A stretch of 64,000 nt of DNA from Aquibacillus saliphilus (GCF_020404745.1 NZ_JAIZAP010000017.1:1-64000), one strand, 5' to 3'. Shown: positions 40,210 through 49,576, counted from the stretch's first letter. Notes: a model not told the origin generated them from the letters alone. Numbers and translations are program-made.

Positions 40210-40692
40210 TTATAAGCTAACTAGTTGAATATCATTTATCTCATCTATATTAATTTCTACCTCTTTCCTAGCAGTTTTCATAAAAACAATTCCATCATGA
40301 AAGTCTTCAATGATTCCTCTATAGTTTTTATTCAGTGTAACAACTTCACATTTCATTTTTGGAACATGGAACGGCATACCTGCGTAATAAGTAACTTTTT
40401 CCTCAATCGACATATCACTAAATCGTTTTCTTTCCATTCTATTTCCTAAATCCTCGCCTCTATTCTGACTTACTTCGTCATCTGAAGGATATTCTACATT
40501 TGATTCACGTGATACCGCTCGTTTTCTTGATGATACTGTTCTTGTGTGACCACTAATTTGTTTGTTTTGTTTCTTAACTTTCTTTTTTTTTGGCGTTCTA
40601 TAATCGGATTGCATGGAGGCTAATGGATCACCTAACTCGGGCTGAGCAATATAAAGCATTGGTCTTTGCACACGTTTTTTTCGCTTACCCAT
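40210..40692 (-). CDS. cotO: Spore coat protein CotO
   Basis: A 160-residue protein matching CotO (B. subtilis YjbX): the start GKRKKRVQRPMLYIAQPELG is the conserved N-terminal part, a long basic, disordered Lys/Arg/Ser region follows (30-105), and the last 55 residues form a small beta domain (MPFHVPKMKCEVVTL, YRGIIEDFHDGIVFMKT). CotO is needed for proper assembly of the outer coat. GGGGAGG precedes the ATG. It is divergent from the cotY/Z-type genes, as expected near fabI. Confidence 0.8.
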   Translation of the reverse strand: MGKRKKRVQRPMLYIAQPELGDPLASMQSDYRTPKKKKVKKQNKQISGHTRTVSSRKRAVSRESNVEYPSDDEVSQNRGEDLGNRMERKRFSDMSIEEKVTYYAGMPFHVPKMKCEVVTLNKNYRGIIEDFHDGIVFMKTARKEVEINIDEINDIQLVSL

Positions 40693-40996
40693 AAATGGAT
40701 TCCTCCCCTAATATCATAATTCTTCATACAGTATATGTGTGTTCACCTATATTGTGTGTAGAAGTTGAAAGAAATCGCCTGTCTTGTAACAAATACAAAA
40801 TCTAAGGTTCAAGATTTATAGTAATGTATTTTAAACTAAGTTTATTGACTTCTTCTACTATTTGTTTATATCGTTTGGCTTACTATTCACCTAAATTCAT
40901 CTATTTTTCAAATAGAATGATACTTATCTATACATATAATTAAATTCTGCATAATTTGTAATTGAAAGATAAATTTTTAGAAGGAGTGTATTTTAT
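40693..40996. other. Divergent control region of cotO and coat gene 1
   Basis: 304 bases, no ORF. Late-sporulation (sigma-K-type) promoters with CATA-like -10 elements are expected; CATATAATTA near 40936 is a candidate for the rightward gene. No classic TTGACA/TATAAT pair. Confidence 0.35.
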
Positions 40997-41518
40997 ATGG
41001 GAAGAAACAATGATGTTGAAACAATTTTTGATTCAGAACATTGTGTCTGTGATGTTGTTCGCGCTATCGCTGATGCACAGGAAGACGTTATAGATCAGAC
41101 TTGTGATGTTAGCTGTGTTAGATCTATTAACAACTTAGTTGCACCAGTAACAGCAAACAATCTAGACACAGTACCATTTATTCTTTATGGCAAAGACTTA
41201 CAACCATTTAGAGCATTTGGGGCAGATATTGAAATGAACGGTGGTACTCCAGAATTCGACTGTACCGAGAGTTTCATTTTCCGTGTCAAAGAGGTTAGCG
41301 AAAATGACGATTGCTGTGCTGTACTAGAACTTCTTAGTTTCGATGACGAGCAACCAGATCAACCTGGTGATGTTGACGGAGCAGAAGGCGACGATACACC
41401 GTGTGAACAAATAGACGGGGAAGAAGTAAATGACTTAAACCGTACTGGTATCTGTATTACGGTAGATTTGAAATGCTTCTGTGCAATAACTTGCCTACCT
41501 GCAGTTTCTGTTCTTTAA
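40997..41518 (+). CDS. CotY/CotZ-family spore coat protein, copy 1
   Basis: A 173-residue Cys-rich coat protein. The signature HCVCDVVRAIADAQ (about residues 16-29) is followed by QTCDVSCVRSINNLV, FILYGKDLQPFRAFGA, FDCTESFIFRV, DDCCAVLELL and a tail ICITVDLKCFCAITCLPAV. The Cys network cross-links the outer crust, where CotY and CotZ self-assemble. AAGGAGTGTA precedes the ATG. The next gene is about 85% alike, so this is a tandem duplication (see 41698-42237). Acidic, as in the family. Confidence 0.92.
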   Translation: MGRNNDVETIFDSEHCVCDVVRAIADAQEDVIDQTCDVSCVRSINNLVAPVTANNLDTVPFILYGKDLQPFRAFGADIEMNGGTPEFDCTESFIFRVKEVSENDDCCAVLELLSFDDEQPDQPGDVDGAEGDDTPCEQIDGEEVNDLNRTGICITVDLKCFCAITCLPAVSVL

Positions 41519-41533
41519 TTTGAGCATGGCAAT

Positions 41534-41571
41534 AGAAGGCGTTCCTAAGGGGGCACCTTCTATTCTTTTTG
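41534..41571 (+). terminator. Terminator of coat gene 1
   Basis: AGAAGG (41534-41539) pairs with CCTTCT (41556-41561) with inner pairing, followed by ATTCTTTTTG. Confidence 0.75.
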
Positions 41572-41697
41572 TTCTCAGTTATGAGCCTATTTTTAATCCC
41601 TTTCAGGTACTTGGGACATTAGTCTAATCGAAAATAGTAAGGTTTCATATATTGTGTATGTACAATCAAATAAAAAAATAAAGGAGTGTACCTGTTA

Positions 41698-42237
41698 ATG
41701 GGGAAGAATAGACATGATGACGTTCTAGGCGTTGATGACGATATTTTTGATTCAGGGAACTGTGTGTGTGATGTTGTCCGCGCTATTGCTGACGCACAAG
41801 ATGACGTTATAGATCTTACATGTGATGTTAGTTGTGCAAAGTCGATTCAAAACTTAGTAGCACCAGTTGCTGCAAATAATTTAGATACAGTCCCATTTAT
41901 TCTTTATGGTAAAGACTTACAACCATTTAGAGCTTTTGGTGCTGATGTTGAAATGAACGGTGGAGTTCCTGAATTCGACTGTACCGAGAGCTTCATTTTC
42001 CGTGTCAAAGAAGTTAGCGATGATGACGATTGCTGTGCAGTATTAGAATTGCTTAGCTTCGACGCTAATCAACCAGACCGACCAGGTAATGTCGACGGGG
42101 CTGAAGGCGACGATACACCGTGTGAACAACTAGATGGAGAAGAGGTTAATGATTTAAATCGCACTGGTATTTGTATTACGGTAGACTTGAATTGCTTCTG
42201 TGCAATTACTTGCCTACCTGCAGTATCTGTACTTTAA
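41698..42237 (+). CDS. CotY/CotZ-family spore coat protein, copy 2
   Basis: A 179-residue paralogue of the preceding protein with the same Cys pattern (NCVCDVVRAIADAQ, LTCDVSCAKSIQNLV, ICITVDLNCFCAITC). It differs mainly at the N-terminus (longer, His/Asp-rich) and in scattered exchanges. The ATG at 41698 has AAGGAGTGTA upstream; an in-frame ATG at 41686 is inside the ribosome site. It has its own terminator, so it is separately transcribed, perhaps at a different stage. Function in the coat crust as above. Confidence 0.92.
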   Translation: MGKNRHDDVLGVDDDIFDSGNCVCDVVRAIADAQDDVIDLTCDVSCAKSIQNLVAPVAANNLDTVPFILYGKDLQPFRAFGADVEMNGGVPEFDCTESFIFRVKEVSDDDDCCAVLELLSFDANQPDRPGNVDGAEGDDTPCEQLDGEEVNDLNRTGICITVDLNCFCAITCLPAVSVL

Positions 42238-42250
42238 TTGTTAATCGATT

Positions 42251-42282
42251 AAAAGGATGTCCGCTATTTGGGGCATCCTTTT
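42251..42282 (+). terminator. Terminator of coat gene 2
   Basis: AAAAGGATG (42251-42259) pairs exactly with CATCCTTTT (42274-42282). Confidence 0.75.
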
Positions 42283-42414
42283 AAAATTAATTTAGATAAT
42301 AATACACATAATCATATCTTAGTCCTTAGATGCTTAGGAAATTAGTAGATTTTGAAAAATATAATAGAGTCTATCTTAAAGAAAAAACAGTAGATAAAAT
42401 TTAGGGGGGGTTTT

Positions 42415-42852
42415 ATGATAACAAAGCCTACTGATTATGAAATGACTATCATTTACTCTAAAATTGCGGATTCAGCAAATGAAGGAGCAATGATGCACAA
42501 TAAAGTAAGTATTGACAAAGCTTATCAAATCATTCTACCAATATTAAACAATGGCGGCTATTACCTTGTCTATCGTAATCCTGATGGAAAACTTGCTGGT
42601 TGGATTTTAATTGGGGTGGATTTCGATCTATTGACAGAACAACCACACGGATTTATATACGAGCTCTATGTATTACCTGAATACAGAAAAAGGGGGATTT
42701 CAAAATTTTTATTGAATTATAGTATTCAACTGTTTAAACAACAAGGCTACCAGGAAGTTCGATTAAATGTTTTTGCCAATAACTTCGCTGAGAACATCTA
42801 CAAAAGTCTTGGTTTCAATTATTTACAATCTATTATGAGTTTACAGACATGA
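42415..42852 (+). CDS. GNAT acetyltransferase
   Basis: A 145-residue GCN5-type acetyltransferase. ELYVLPEYRKRGISKFLL is the acetyl-CoA loop (Arg/Gln-x-x-Gly-x-Gly-like), followed by VRLNVFANNFAENIYKSLGF. The substrate is not known. A G-rich site (GGGGGGG) lies just before the ATG. It stands between the coat genes and fabI; the following repeat separates it from fabI. Orientation suggests co-regulation with coat genes is possible but not shown. Confidence 0.85.
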   Translation: MITKPTDYEMTIIYSKIADSANEGAMMHNKVSIDKAYQIILPILNNGGYYLVYRNPDGKLAGWILIGVDFDLLTEQPHGFIYELYVLPEYRKRGISKFLLNYSIQLFKQQGYQEVRLNVFANNFAENIYKSLGFNYLQSIMSLQT

Positions 42853-42870
42853 ATTTAAGAATGATCATTA

Positions 42871-42952
42871 CAAGAACAAAAGCGCAGGGCGCCTTCGAAA
42901 TAAGAAAAGCACTTATTTCCGGTTAGGCGCTGGAGCTGGACACGGCCTAACA
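42871..42952. repeat. Dispersed GC-rich repeat, copy 2
   Basis: It begins AAGAACAAAAGCGCAGGGCGCC and ends GTTAGGCGCTGGAGCTGGAC. The centre differs from copy 1 (AAATAAG/CTTATTT hairpin instead of the ACCACC arms). The ends are the conserved part. Confidence 0.75.
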
Positions 42953-43009
42953 TTGTCAAAAAAACATCCTAACGAAAGCAATTTTATAATTTACTAAGCA
43001 AATAGTAAA

Positions 43010-43042
43010 TAAGGTGTACAAGAATGAAATTCCTGTACACCT
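43010..43042 (-). terminator. fabI terminator
   Basis: AAGGTGTACA (43010-43019) pairs exactly with 43033-43042; T-rich sequence on the minus strand after it. Confidence 0.75.
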
Positions 43043-43049
43043 TCATTGT

Positions 43050-43829
43050 TTAAGACAAGCCTAAAATGTTATATCCAGAATCAACGTGAATAATCTCTCC
43101 TGTTACACCACGAGATAAATCACTTAATAAATAATAAGCAGTATCCCCGACTTCTTCTTGTGTAACGGTGCGACGAAGTGGAGCTTTTTCCTCAATTTGC
43201 TTAAGGACTGAACTAAAATCTCCAATTCCTTTTGCAGAGAGTGTACGAATTGGCCCTGCAGAAATAGCATTCACCCTGATTGCATGTTTACCTAAATCAT
43301 TTGCTAAGTATTTCATGCTAGCATCAAGACTCGCTTTGGCAACACCCATAACATTGTAATTCTGAACGACACGCTCACCACCCAAATACGTCATGGTGAC
43401 AATTCCACCGCCTTCGGACATTAACGGCTTTGCCGCTTTAGCTACTGATACAAGGGAATAAGCACTAATATTATGTGCTAATAAAAAGCCGTCACGACTC
43501 GTATCAAGGAATTCACCATTTAGATCTTCTTTATTAGCAAATGCAATACAATGAGCAAGACCATGAATTGTTCCCACATCTTGCTTCATTTGATCGAATG
43601 AAGCTTGGACTGCATCATCATCAGTTACATCACATTCATAAAACAATGCATCTTGTCCTTCTAAGGAATCGACTAATTCCTTTACCGGCTTCTCGAAACG
43701 TTCACTTGCATAAGTGAAGATAAGTCTGGCACCAGCTTCGTGTAAGGAACGAGCAATTCCCCATGCAATACTGCGTTTATTCGCAACACCCATAATCACG
43801 TATGTACGACCTTCTAATGAAAAATTCAT
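43050..43829 (-). CDS. fabI: FabI enoyl-ACP reductase
   Basis: A 259-residue NADH-dependent enoyl-ACP reductase of the SDR superfamily. VMGVANKRSIAWGIA is the cofactor region, and YNVMGVAKASLD carries the Tyr-x6-Lys catalytic pair typical of FabI. It performs the last reduction of each fatty-acid elongation cycle and is the triclosan target. AGGAGG precedes the ATG. Its place next to the coat genes is the same as in B. subtilis. Confidence 0.97.
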   Translation of the reverse strand: MNFSLEGRTYVIMGVANKRSIAWGIARSLHEAGARLIFTYASERFEKPVKELVDSLEGQDALFYECDVTDDDAVQASFDQMKQDVGTIHGLAHCIAFANKEDLNGEFLDTSRDGFLLAHNISAYSLVSVAKAAKPLMSEGGGIVTMTYLGGERVVQNYNVMGVAKASLDASMKYLANDLGKHAIRVNAISAGPIRTLSAKGIGDFSSVLKQIEEKAPLRRTVTQEEVGDTAYYLLSDLSRGVTGEIIHVDSGYNILGLS

Positions 43830-43912
43830 TTATTTATCCTCCTGTTTTATATCCTGTTATTAGTACCTGATACTATTTTATCTGAAAAACACAATAAACT
43901 CAATCATTAGAC

Positions 43913-43948
43913 AATAATAATCCTGCCTATTTAGGCAGGATTATTATT
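43913..43948. terminator. Terminator between fabI promoter region and yjbQ
   Basis: A perfect 15-bp stem (43913-43927 with 43934-43948), six-base loop. The right arm ends at the yjbQ stop. It serves the leftward yjbQ unit. Confidence 0.75.
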
Positions 43949-45798
43949 TAACTATATTCTAAAATCAATTGCAGTTCATCCACATATTCATTTGAACCAG
44001 TTACGATTAAACGATCTCCTAGTTTTAATTCCGTATCACCATGAGGGACAATTGAATCCTTCCCTCTAAAAATTCGGACCATAATAACGTCACCTGTGAA
44101 CGGAAATTCTCTTATCAGTGTTCCGTTATAACTAGTGTTATTCATATTAATTTCATAGAGTGCCGTTTCTTGGTTTGTTAAGATATCAACGACACTTGGC
44201 GCTTCAATTAAAGCTTTTAACAATGTCTTGGTTGACAGTATAACTGAGAATACCTCTATTTCTTTCGCTTTTAATTCTCGATCAATTCGCGGTGACTCGA
44301 TTCGAGCAATAACACGTTCAACGCCTATTTGCTTTGCATAAGTTGCTATTTCTGAATTCTGAGCCTCATCACCAGTAGATACTACAAGTAAATCAACATC
44401 GAAAACGCCGATTTCTTCCATCTTTTCTAAATTGTAATTATCTAACTGAGTGATATCAAAAACAGATCTAGTTATCTTCTCATCAATTTTATCCAATTTC
44501 GTGTGATAAAGGTGTGATTCAAAGGATGATGAGTCGAGTTCACGGACTACTGGTAATGTCGCCTGGTTTGACCCTACAAAAGAAACAATTTGTTTATGAT
44601 CCTCTTCTTCTTGGTTAACGTACAGTTTTTTAAAGAACGGTGGAGTTATTAAACAAGTTAGTACCGCGACTAAAATTAGTGCACTTTCCATCTGACTATC
44701 GATAACACCAATTCGTTCCCCAATTGTAGCAGCTGCAATTACAAGAGAAAGTGTAGATGTCAGTATCATTCCTGAAGCTATCACTGTTTTCCAATCGTAC
44801 CATTTTTTTAGTATAACAACTGGAACTAGCTTAGAAACAAGTAGTGCAATTAATAGCAAGGGAATTAGTGCTAATACTGTTGGATCACCAAACAGCGACC
44901 AAATGTCTATTTCCACTCCAACCATCACGAAGAAAATTGGGATTAGAAATCCATAACCAAAACTATCCATTTTTTGTACTAGTTCCTGGTTTGGTGAAAG
45001 TAACGATACTAGCGCCCCTGCTAGAAACGCACCAAGAATATTTTCTGCTCCTACAGTTTCTGATAAAGCAACCAAGAAAATGATTAACGTAAATACTGCC
45101 CGTGTCCCAATTTGTATCGTTCCTCTGGACATCGTTTCAATAAATGTTTGATTTCTGTAATACTTTCCAATGAAATAGATTAGTATCCCTGCACCAAACA
45201 ATATAAGCAGAAGCCACATATTTCCTGATCCATCCCCATAGAAAGAAACAAATACAGCTAATAAAATCATCGTTGCAAGGTCAGCTATAACAGCTATTAA
45301 CAAAATTGTTTGACCTACAGCTGTTTTCATTGCATGCGCTTCTTTTAAGGTTGGTACAACCACTCCAAGTGAGATGGTTGAAATAATTAGTGTCATTAAA
45401 AATACATTGTCGATAAATCCAGCGAAAACAAATAAAAATGATAAAGCTAGCGACAGTATAAATATCCCAATGAACACCATCGACGCAATTACAACCGGAT
45501 TAGGCATTCCATTGTTAGTCTTCTTTTTCCTGTTTTTCTTTTTGTTAGCAAATATCGAAAAATCTATTTCTAGACCGCTTAAAAACATTAAAAATATAAA
45601 ACCTAACGTTGATAAAGTTTCTAACCAGTTACTGTCATCAACTATGTTAAAACCACTATGACCTATAACTAGACCTATAATAATTTCAGCCACTACAACT
45701 GGGATCATTTTCAGGCGAAAACGATGCATCAAAATGGGTGTAATGAATGCGGCTAAGATTACAATGACTAGTGAACTAACAGATTCTGCATGCTCCAT
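43948..45798 (-). CDS. yjbQ: CPA2 monovalent cation/proton antiporter (YjbQ-like)
   Basis: A 616-residue KefB-type transporter. About 12 membrane helices (residues 5-390) carry GHSGFN and FLSGLEIDF motifs; then a TrkA-N-like nucleotide-binding domain (395-530) and a TrkA-C domain (540-616, GDTELKLGDRLIVTG). It exchanges Na+ or K+ for protons and is controlled by a ligand on the regulatory domains. Length matches B. subtilis YjbQ, and prpE is close by in both. It starts 14 bases after mgtE ends, so the two form an operon. Confidence 0.9.
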   Translation of the reverse strand: MEHAESVSSLVIVILAAFITPILMHRFRLKMIPVVVAEIIIGLVIGHSGFNIVDDSNWLETLSTLGFIFLMFLSGLEIDFSIFANKKKNRKKKTNNGMPNPVVIASMVFIGIFILSLALSFLFVFAGFIDNVFLMTLIISTISLGVVVPTLKEAHAMKTAVGQTILLIAVIADLATMILLAVFVSFYGDGSGNMWLLLILFGAGILIYFIGKYYRNQTFIETMSRGTIQIGTRAVFTLIIFLVALSETVGAENILGAFLAGALVSLLSPNQELVQKMDSFGYGFLIPIFFVMVGVEIDIWSLFGDPTVLALIPLLLIALLVSKLVPVVILKKWYDWKTVIASGMILTSTLSLVIAAATIGERIGVIDSQMESALILVAVLTCLITPPFFKKLYVNQEEEDHKQIVSFVGSNQATLPVVRELDSSSFESHLYHTKLDKIDEKITRSVFDITQLDNYNLEKMEEIGVFDVDLLVVSTGDEAQNSEIATYAKQIGVERVIARIESPRIDRELKAKEIEVFSVILSTKTLLKALIEAPSVVDILTNQETALYEINMNNTSYNGTLIREFPFTGDVIMVRIFRGKDSIVPHGDTELKLGDRLIVTGSNEYVDELQLILEYS

Positions 45799-45811
45799 TA
45801 CTTTTCCTCCT

Positions 45812-47179
45812 CTAATGGATCAACAAGTTCATAAAAGATGTTGCCATTCCAAAATAAATTAAAATCGAGATAATATCGTTTATTGTTGTAATAAATGGTC
45901 CTGAAGCAACTGCAGGATCTATTTTGAGACGGTCCATCAATAAAGGTATCATGGCTCCAGCTATTGTTGCCACAATTAATGTTGCCATAATAGAAATCCC
46001 AACTAAAAGTCCCAGGTAAATATCCTCTTTCCAGACATAAACTATGATTGTAATTAATATTCCACATGATACGCCATTAATTAAACCCGTTAAACCCTCG
46101 CGTAACAAAATTTTTGATTTACCTTGTTTATCTGACTCTCCTGTAGCAATTCCTCTGACTGCAACTGCTAAAGCTTGAGTCCCTGTATTTCCAGCCATAC
46201 CGGCAATTAATGGAATGAAAATAGCAAGGATCGGTACTATGTCCAATGTTTCTTCAAATCTTCCAATAATATTTGCTGTAAACAAACCTAAAATTAATAA
46301 GACGATTAACCATGGTAATCTTTTCTTAGCAGAAGTAAAAGCATTATCATCTGGCTTCTCAACATCTGAAATACCAGCTAGTTTAGAGTAATCATCACTT
46401 GCCTCTTCTTCCATTACATCCATAATATCATCGACAGTTATAATCCCTAATAAATAATTTTGAAACCCTACTACTGGCAACGCAAGAAAGTCATAGTCAC
46501 GCATCATCTGCGCTATTTCCTCCTGGTCATCAGCTACGCCTACAGAAACAACTCGGTCACTCATCACATCTGAGATTAACCAATCACCCTCGGCAATAAT
46601 TAAATCTCTAAGTGATAAAACACCAACAAGACGCTTTTGATCATCTACCACAAAAAGGTAATAAATGGTCTCAGCATCTGGAGCTTCTTTTCGTAAATGT
46701 CTCATTGCTTCTTTTACCGTTTGGTTTATATGAACAGATACAAACTCGGTAGTCATAATACTACCAGCAGTCTTCTCTTCGTAATGAAGTAGTTCCTTTA
46801 TTTCACTTGCAGCTTTTTCGTCCATAATAGTAAGAAAACTTGCAACCTTGTTTTTGTCAAACTCATTCAAAATATCAACAGCATCATCTGTAGACATCTC
46901 TGCTAGTACATCTGCTGCATAGCGAGGATTCATTTCATTAAAAAAAGGCTCAACATCTTCACTATCGATATTTTCCATGACATCCGCTATTTCCTCAGGT
47001 GACAGGTAGGTATAAATAAGAGAGCGTATGTCATCTGATTGCTCCTCAAATATTTTTGCTTGATCATATGGGTGTATCTCTAAAAACTCTGCGCGGAATT
47101 GATCGATCTGCTCGTTCATTAATGCTGCATGTATCTTTTCCCAGTGTTTTTCTCGTTGAGACTCATTTAAATATTCCAC
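45812..47179 (-). CDS. mgtE: MgtE magnesium channel
   Basis: A 455-residue MgtE. The N-domain (residues 1-130, MENIDSEDVEPFF), paired CBS domains (about 138-260, MTTEFVSVHI; GIITVDDIMDV), a plug helix and five membrane helices with the pore motif (PILAIFIPLIAGMAGNTG, then TGTQALAVAVRG) are all present. It admits Mg(II) when cytoplasmic Mg is low. Translation starts at GTG 47179, seven bases after AGGAGGT. I looked for an M-box riboswitch upstream and found none. Promoter at 47211. Confidence 0.95.
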   Translation of the reverse strand: MEYLNESQREKHWEKIHAALMNEQIDQFRAEFLEIHPYDQAKIFEEQSDDIRSLIYTYLSPEEIADVMENIDSEDVEPFFNEMNPRYAADVLAEMSTDDAVDILNEFDKNKVASFLTIMDEKAASEIKELLHYEEKTAGSIMTTEFVSVHINQTVKEAMRHLRKEAPDAETIYYLFVVDDQKRLVGVLSLRDLIIAEGDWLISDVMSDRVVSVGVADDQEEIAQMMRDYDFLALPVVGFQNYLLGIITVDDIMDVMEEEASDDYSKLAGISDVEKPDDNAFTSAKKRLPWLIVLLILGLFTANIIGRFEETLDIVPILAIFIPLIAGMAGNTGTQALAVAVRGIATGESDKQGKSKILLREGLTGLINGVSCGILITIIVYVWKEDIYLGLLVGISIMATLIVATIAGAMIPLLMDRLKIDPAVASGPFITTINDIISILIYFGMATSFMNLLIH

Positions 47180-47210
47180 CTGTAGTACCTCCTATCAACA
47201 TGACCGTACA

Positions 47211-47239
47211 ATAGTAAAGGGCATGATAATTTTTGTCAA
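47211..47239 (-). promoter_or_regulatory. mgtE-yjbQ promoter
   Basis: TTGACA (47234-47239) and TACTAT (47211-47216) on the minus strand, spacing 17, about 20 bases before the ribosome site, leaving a very short leader. Confidence 0.7.
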
Positions 47240-47566
47240 TATAAAAAGTCAATAAATGGTGCTCCAAATTTCGCACCTTTTTCTTAATCTACCTAACGAA
47301 ATTTAACACTGAAAGAAATCAATACTTAAAAAAAGTATATTTTTGATGTAAACTTAAACTTATGCATAGCTTGTTACAGATTACTGCGTTACACTCATAT
47401 AGTTGTGTTATTAATTTTCTTCATTAAGGAAAAGCCAAGTTCATGATTAGTTATTATATTATATCAAAAAATAAACGACAAATAGTTATTTAATCTTACA
47501 ATAAATTATTATTTCAAGTTTAAAGAGTTGTTTTTCAGATAATAAACAGAAAGAAAGGTAAAACAT
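47240..47566. other. Divergent intergenic region mgtE/rodA
   Basis: A hairpin GGTGC/GCACC with TTTTTC after it on the plus strand (47258-47286) looks like a rightward terminator with no gene before it. The rest is AT-rich, with no clear rodA promoter. Confidence 0.3.
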
Positions 47567-48739
47567 ATGAGTTCAAAAAATACAAATCCAAACATAGATT
47601 ATTCCTTACTATTTATTGTTTTCTTACTAGCTATCGTTAGCTGCTTCTCTATTTATTCAGTCGAACCTTATTTACCTTCAGTTTATGATGGTCAAAATTT
47701 CGTTTTGAAACAAAGCGTCTGGTACATTGTTGGTTCAATGCTGATCGCCATCATTATGTTTATTGATTATGATCGATTTAGGCAAGTCGTCTGGTTGTTA
47801 TATGGAATTGGAATAATATCATTACTGATGATTTATCTCAATTTTCCTGCTCCATTTATTCATGAAGCAAACGGAGCACGTAGTTGGTTTATTATTGGTG
47901 GTACAACTATACAACCAGCTGAATTTATGAAGATTTTCTTAATTATAGCTCTGTCGCACATCATGGTAAGTCATAATGAAAAATTCAGCAACCGTACAAA
48001 TAAAAGTGATATCTGGTTACTTTTTAAAATGGCAGTCATTTCATTACCACCAATGGGGTTAATTGCTGTTCAGCCTGACCTTGGCGGGTTATTAGTCTTA
48101 ACTGCTATTGTAGCTTGTTTGATTTTAATCTCTGGAATCAGGTGGCGAATCCTGTTTTCAATTACTGGTATATTTGGAGTAGTAGTCGGAATCTTTATCG
48201 TTTTTTACATGGCAATGCCTGATGCTACAAGGAAATTATTATATGATTTCGGATTTGGCCATGTTGAAAGTCGATTTTATGGTTGGTTGTATCCTGAAGT
48301 TTATGGAGATTCTGGATATCAATTGATTCGTGCTATGTTAGCGATTGGCTCTGGTCAATTATCTGGGAAGGGACTTAGAGATCTTGAAGTTTATATTCCC
48401 GAGCGTCACACCGACATGATTTTCTCAGCTATTGCAGAGCAATTTGGTTTTATCGGAGCAAGTTTTGTAGTTACATTGTTCTTCTTGTTAATATATCGAT
48501 TAATTCATATCGGATTACAAAGTAATGATCAATTTGGTAGCTTTCTTGTAACGGGAATGATTGGTATGTTTACCTTTCAAATTTTTCAAAACATCGGTAT
48601 GTCGATTCAGTTACTTCCAATAACCGGATTACCTCTTCCTTTTATTAGCTATGGTGGAAGTTCAACGTTAACTTATTTAATAGCTATAGGAATTGTTTTA
48701 AATATTAATTATCGCACAAAAGAATATATGTTTGATTAG
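47567..48739 (+). CDS. rodA: RodA/FtsW-family peptidoglycan polymerase
   Basis: A 390-residue SEDS glycosyltransferase with ten helices. It contains the SEDS motifs: QPAEFMKIFLI (catalytic region), QPDLGG, YQLIRAMLAIGSGQL and the C-terminal ERHTDMIFSAIAEQFGFIG, and LPFISYGGSSTL. It polymerises lipid II with a class B PBP to elongate the cell wall. RodA is favoured over FtsW or SpoVE because of its size and isolated position, but this is not proven. GAAAGG precedes the ATG. Terminator at 48747. Confidence 0.88.
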   Translation: MSSKNTNPNIDYSLLFIVFLLAIVSCFSIYSVEPYLPSVYDGQNFVLKQSVWYIVGSMLIAIIMFIDYDRFRQVVWLLYGIGIISLLMIYLNFPAPFIHEANGARSWFIIGGTTIQPAEFMKIFLIIALSHIMVSHNEKFSNRTNKSDIWLLFKMAVISLPPMGLIAVQPDLGGLLVLTAIVACLILISGIRWRILFSITGIFGVVVGIFIVFYMAMPDATRKLLYDFGFGHVESRFYGWLYPEVYGDSGYQLIRAMLAIGSGQLSGKGLRDLEVYIPERHTDMIFSAIAEQFGFIGASFVVTLFFLLIYRLIHIGLQSNDQFGSFLVTGMIGMFTFQIFQNIGMSIQLLPITGLPLPFISYGGSSTLTYLIAIGIVLNINYRTKEYMFD

Positions 48740-48746
48740 AATTAAT

Positions 48747-48787
48747 AAGGGTGGAAATGCTATTTACTATGCATCCACCTTTATTTT
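48747..48787 (+). terminator. rodA terminator
   Basis: AAGGGTGGA (48747-48755) pairs with TCCACCTT (48774-48781), and TTATTTTATT follows. Confidence 0.75.
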
Positions 48788-48835
48788 ATTATGCAGACTA
48801 GGTCTTCGTTAACTTTTATTTAGGAGGGGATATAA

Positions 48836-49576
48836 ATGCAAGTTGATGTTATTGGTGACATACATGGTTGCATAGATGAATTGGAACACTTATTTAACGA
48901 ACTAGACTATAAGTGGGAAAATAACCTACCAATTCATCCAGATGGTAGACTTCCTATTTTCATTGGTGACTTGACAGACAGGGGACCAAATTCAATAGCT
49001 GTCGTTCTGTTAGTTTACAAAATGGTTATCGAAGAGCAGACTGCTCTTTATGTACCTGGAAACCATTGCAATAAATTATATCGTTATTTTTCAGGCAATG
49101 ATGTGAAAGAAACACATGGATTAGAGACAACAGTAAAAGAATATAAGTCGCTAGATAGCAAGATGCAAAAAAAGGTGCGTCATGCCTTTATGTCGGTATA
49201 TGAAAATTCCGATTTATATCTTGATTTACCTGAGGTGAATGCAGTTATCGCCCACGCTGGAATCACTGAAGAATTAATAGGTAAAACAAGCAAGAAAGTA
49301 AAGACTTTTGTGCTTTATGGAGATATTACTGGTGAGTCTCATGTTGATGGTAGACCGGTTCGAAGAGATTGGGCTCAGTCTTATCAAGGCGATCGCTGGA
49401 TTGTTTATGGCCATACACCTGTAAGGGAACCAAGAATTGTCAATCGAACGATTAATATCGATACAGGGTGTGTTTTTGGAAATGCATTAACCGCTTTTCG
49501 TTTACCAGAAGAACAAACGGTTACCGTTCCCTCGTTACAGCCGCTCGTTGATGACAAATTTAATTCCTTTGATTAA
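48836..49576 (+). CDS. prpE: PrpE bis(5'-nucleosyl)-tetraphosphatase
   Basis: A 246-residue PPP-family phosphatase: GDIHGCIDELEH, GDLTDRGPNS, PGNHCNK and GHTPVREPRI supply the two-metal site. B. subtilis PrpE hydrolyses asymmetric Ap4A and has protein phosphatase activity. AGGAGGGG lies before the ATG. It converges with the pseudouridine synthase gene, as in the yjb region of B. subtilis. Role: clearing alarmone Ap4A; a role in spore germination has been proposed for the B. subtilis enzyme. Confidence 0.93.
   Translation: MQVDVIGDIHGCIDELEHLFNELDYKWENNLPIHPDGRLPIFIGDLTDRGPNSIAVVLLVYKMVIEEQTALYVPGNHCNKLYRYFSGNDVKETHGLETTVKEYKSLDSKMQKKVRHAFMSVYENSDLYLDLPEVNAVIAHAGITEELIGKTSKKVKTFVLYGDITGESHVDGRPVRRDWAQSYQGDRWIVYGHTPVREPRIVNRTINIDTGCVFGNALTAFRLPEEQTVTVPSLQPLVDDKFNSFD

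Noticed and set aside
45798-46067. 89-aa ORF antisense-frame to mgtE, and similar ORFs at 2419-2664 and 53624-54020
   Set aside because: They are shadow frames of clearly real genes (mgtE, TraB-like, spxH) with unnatural composition.
47180-47566. M-box magnesium riboswitch upstream of mgtE
   Set aside because: The promoter leaves a leader of only a few tens of bases and the conserved M-box core is not present.
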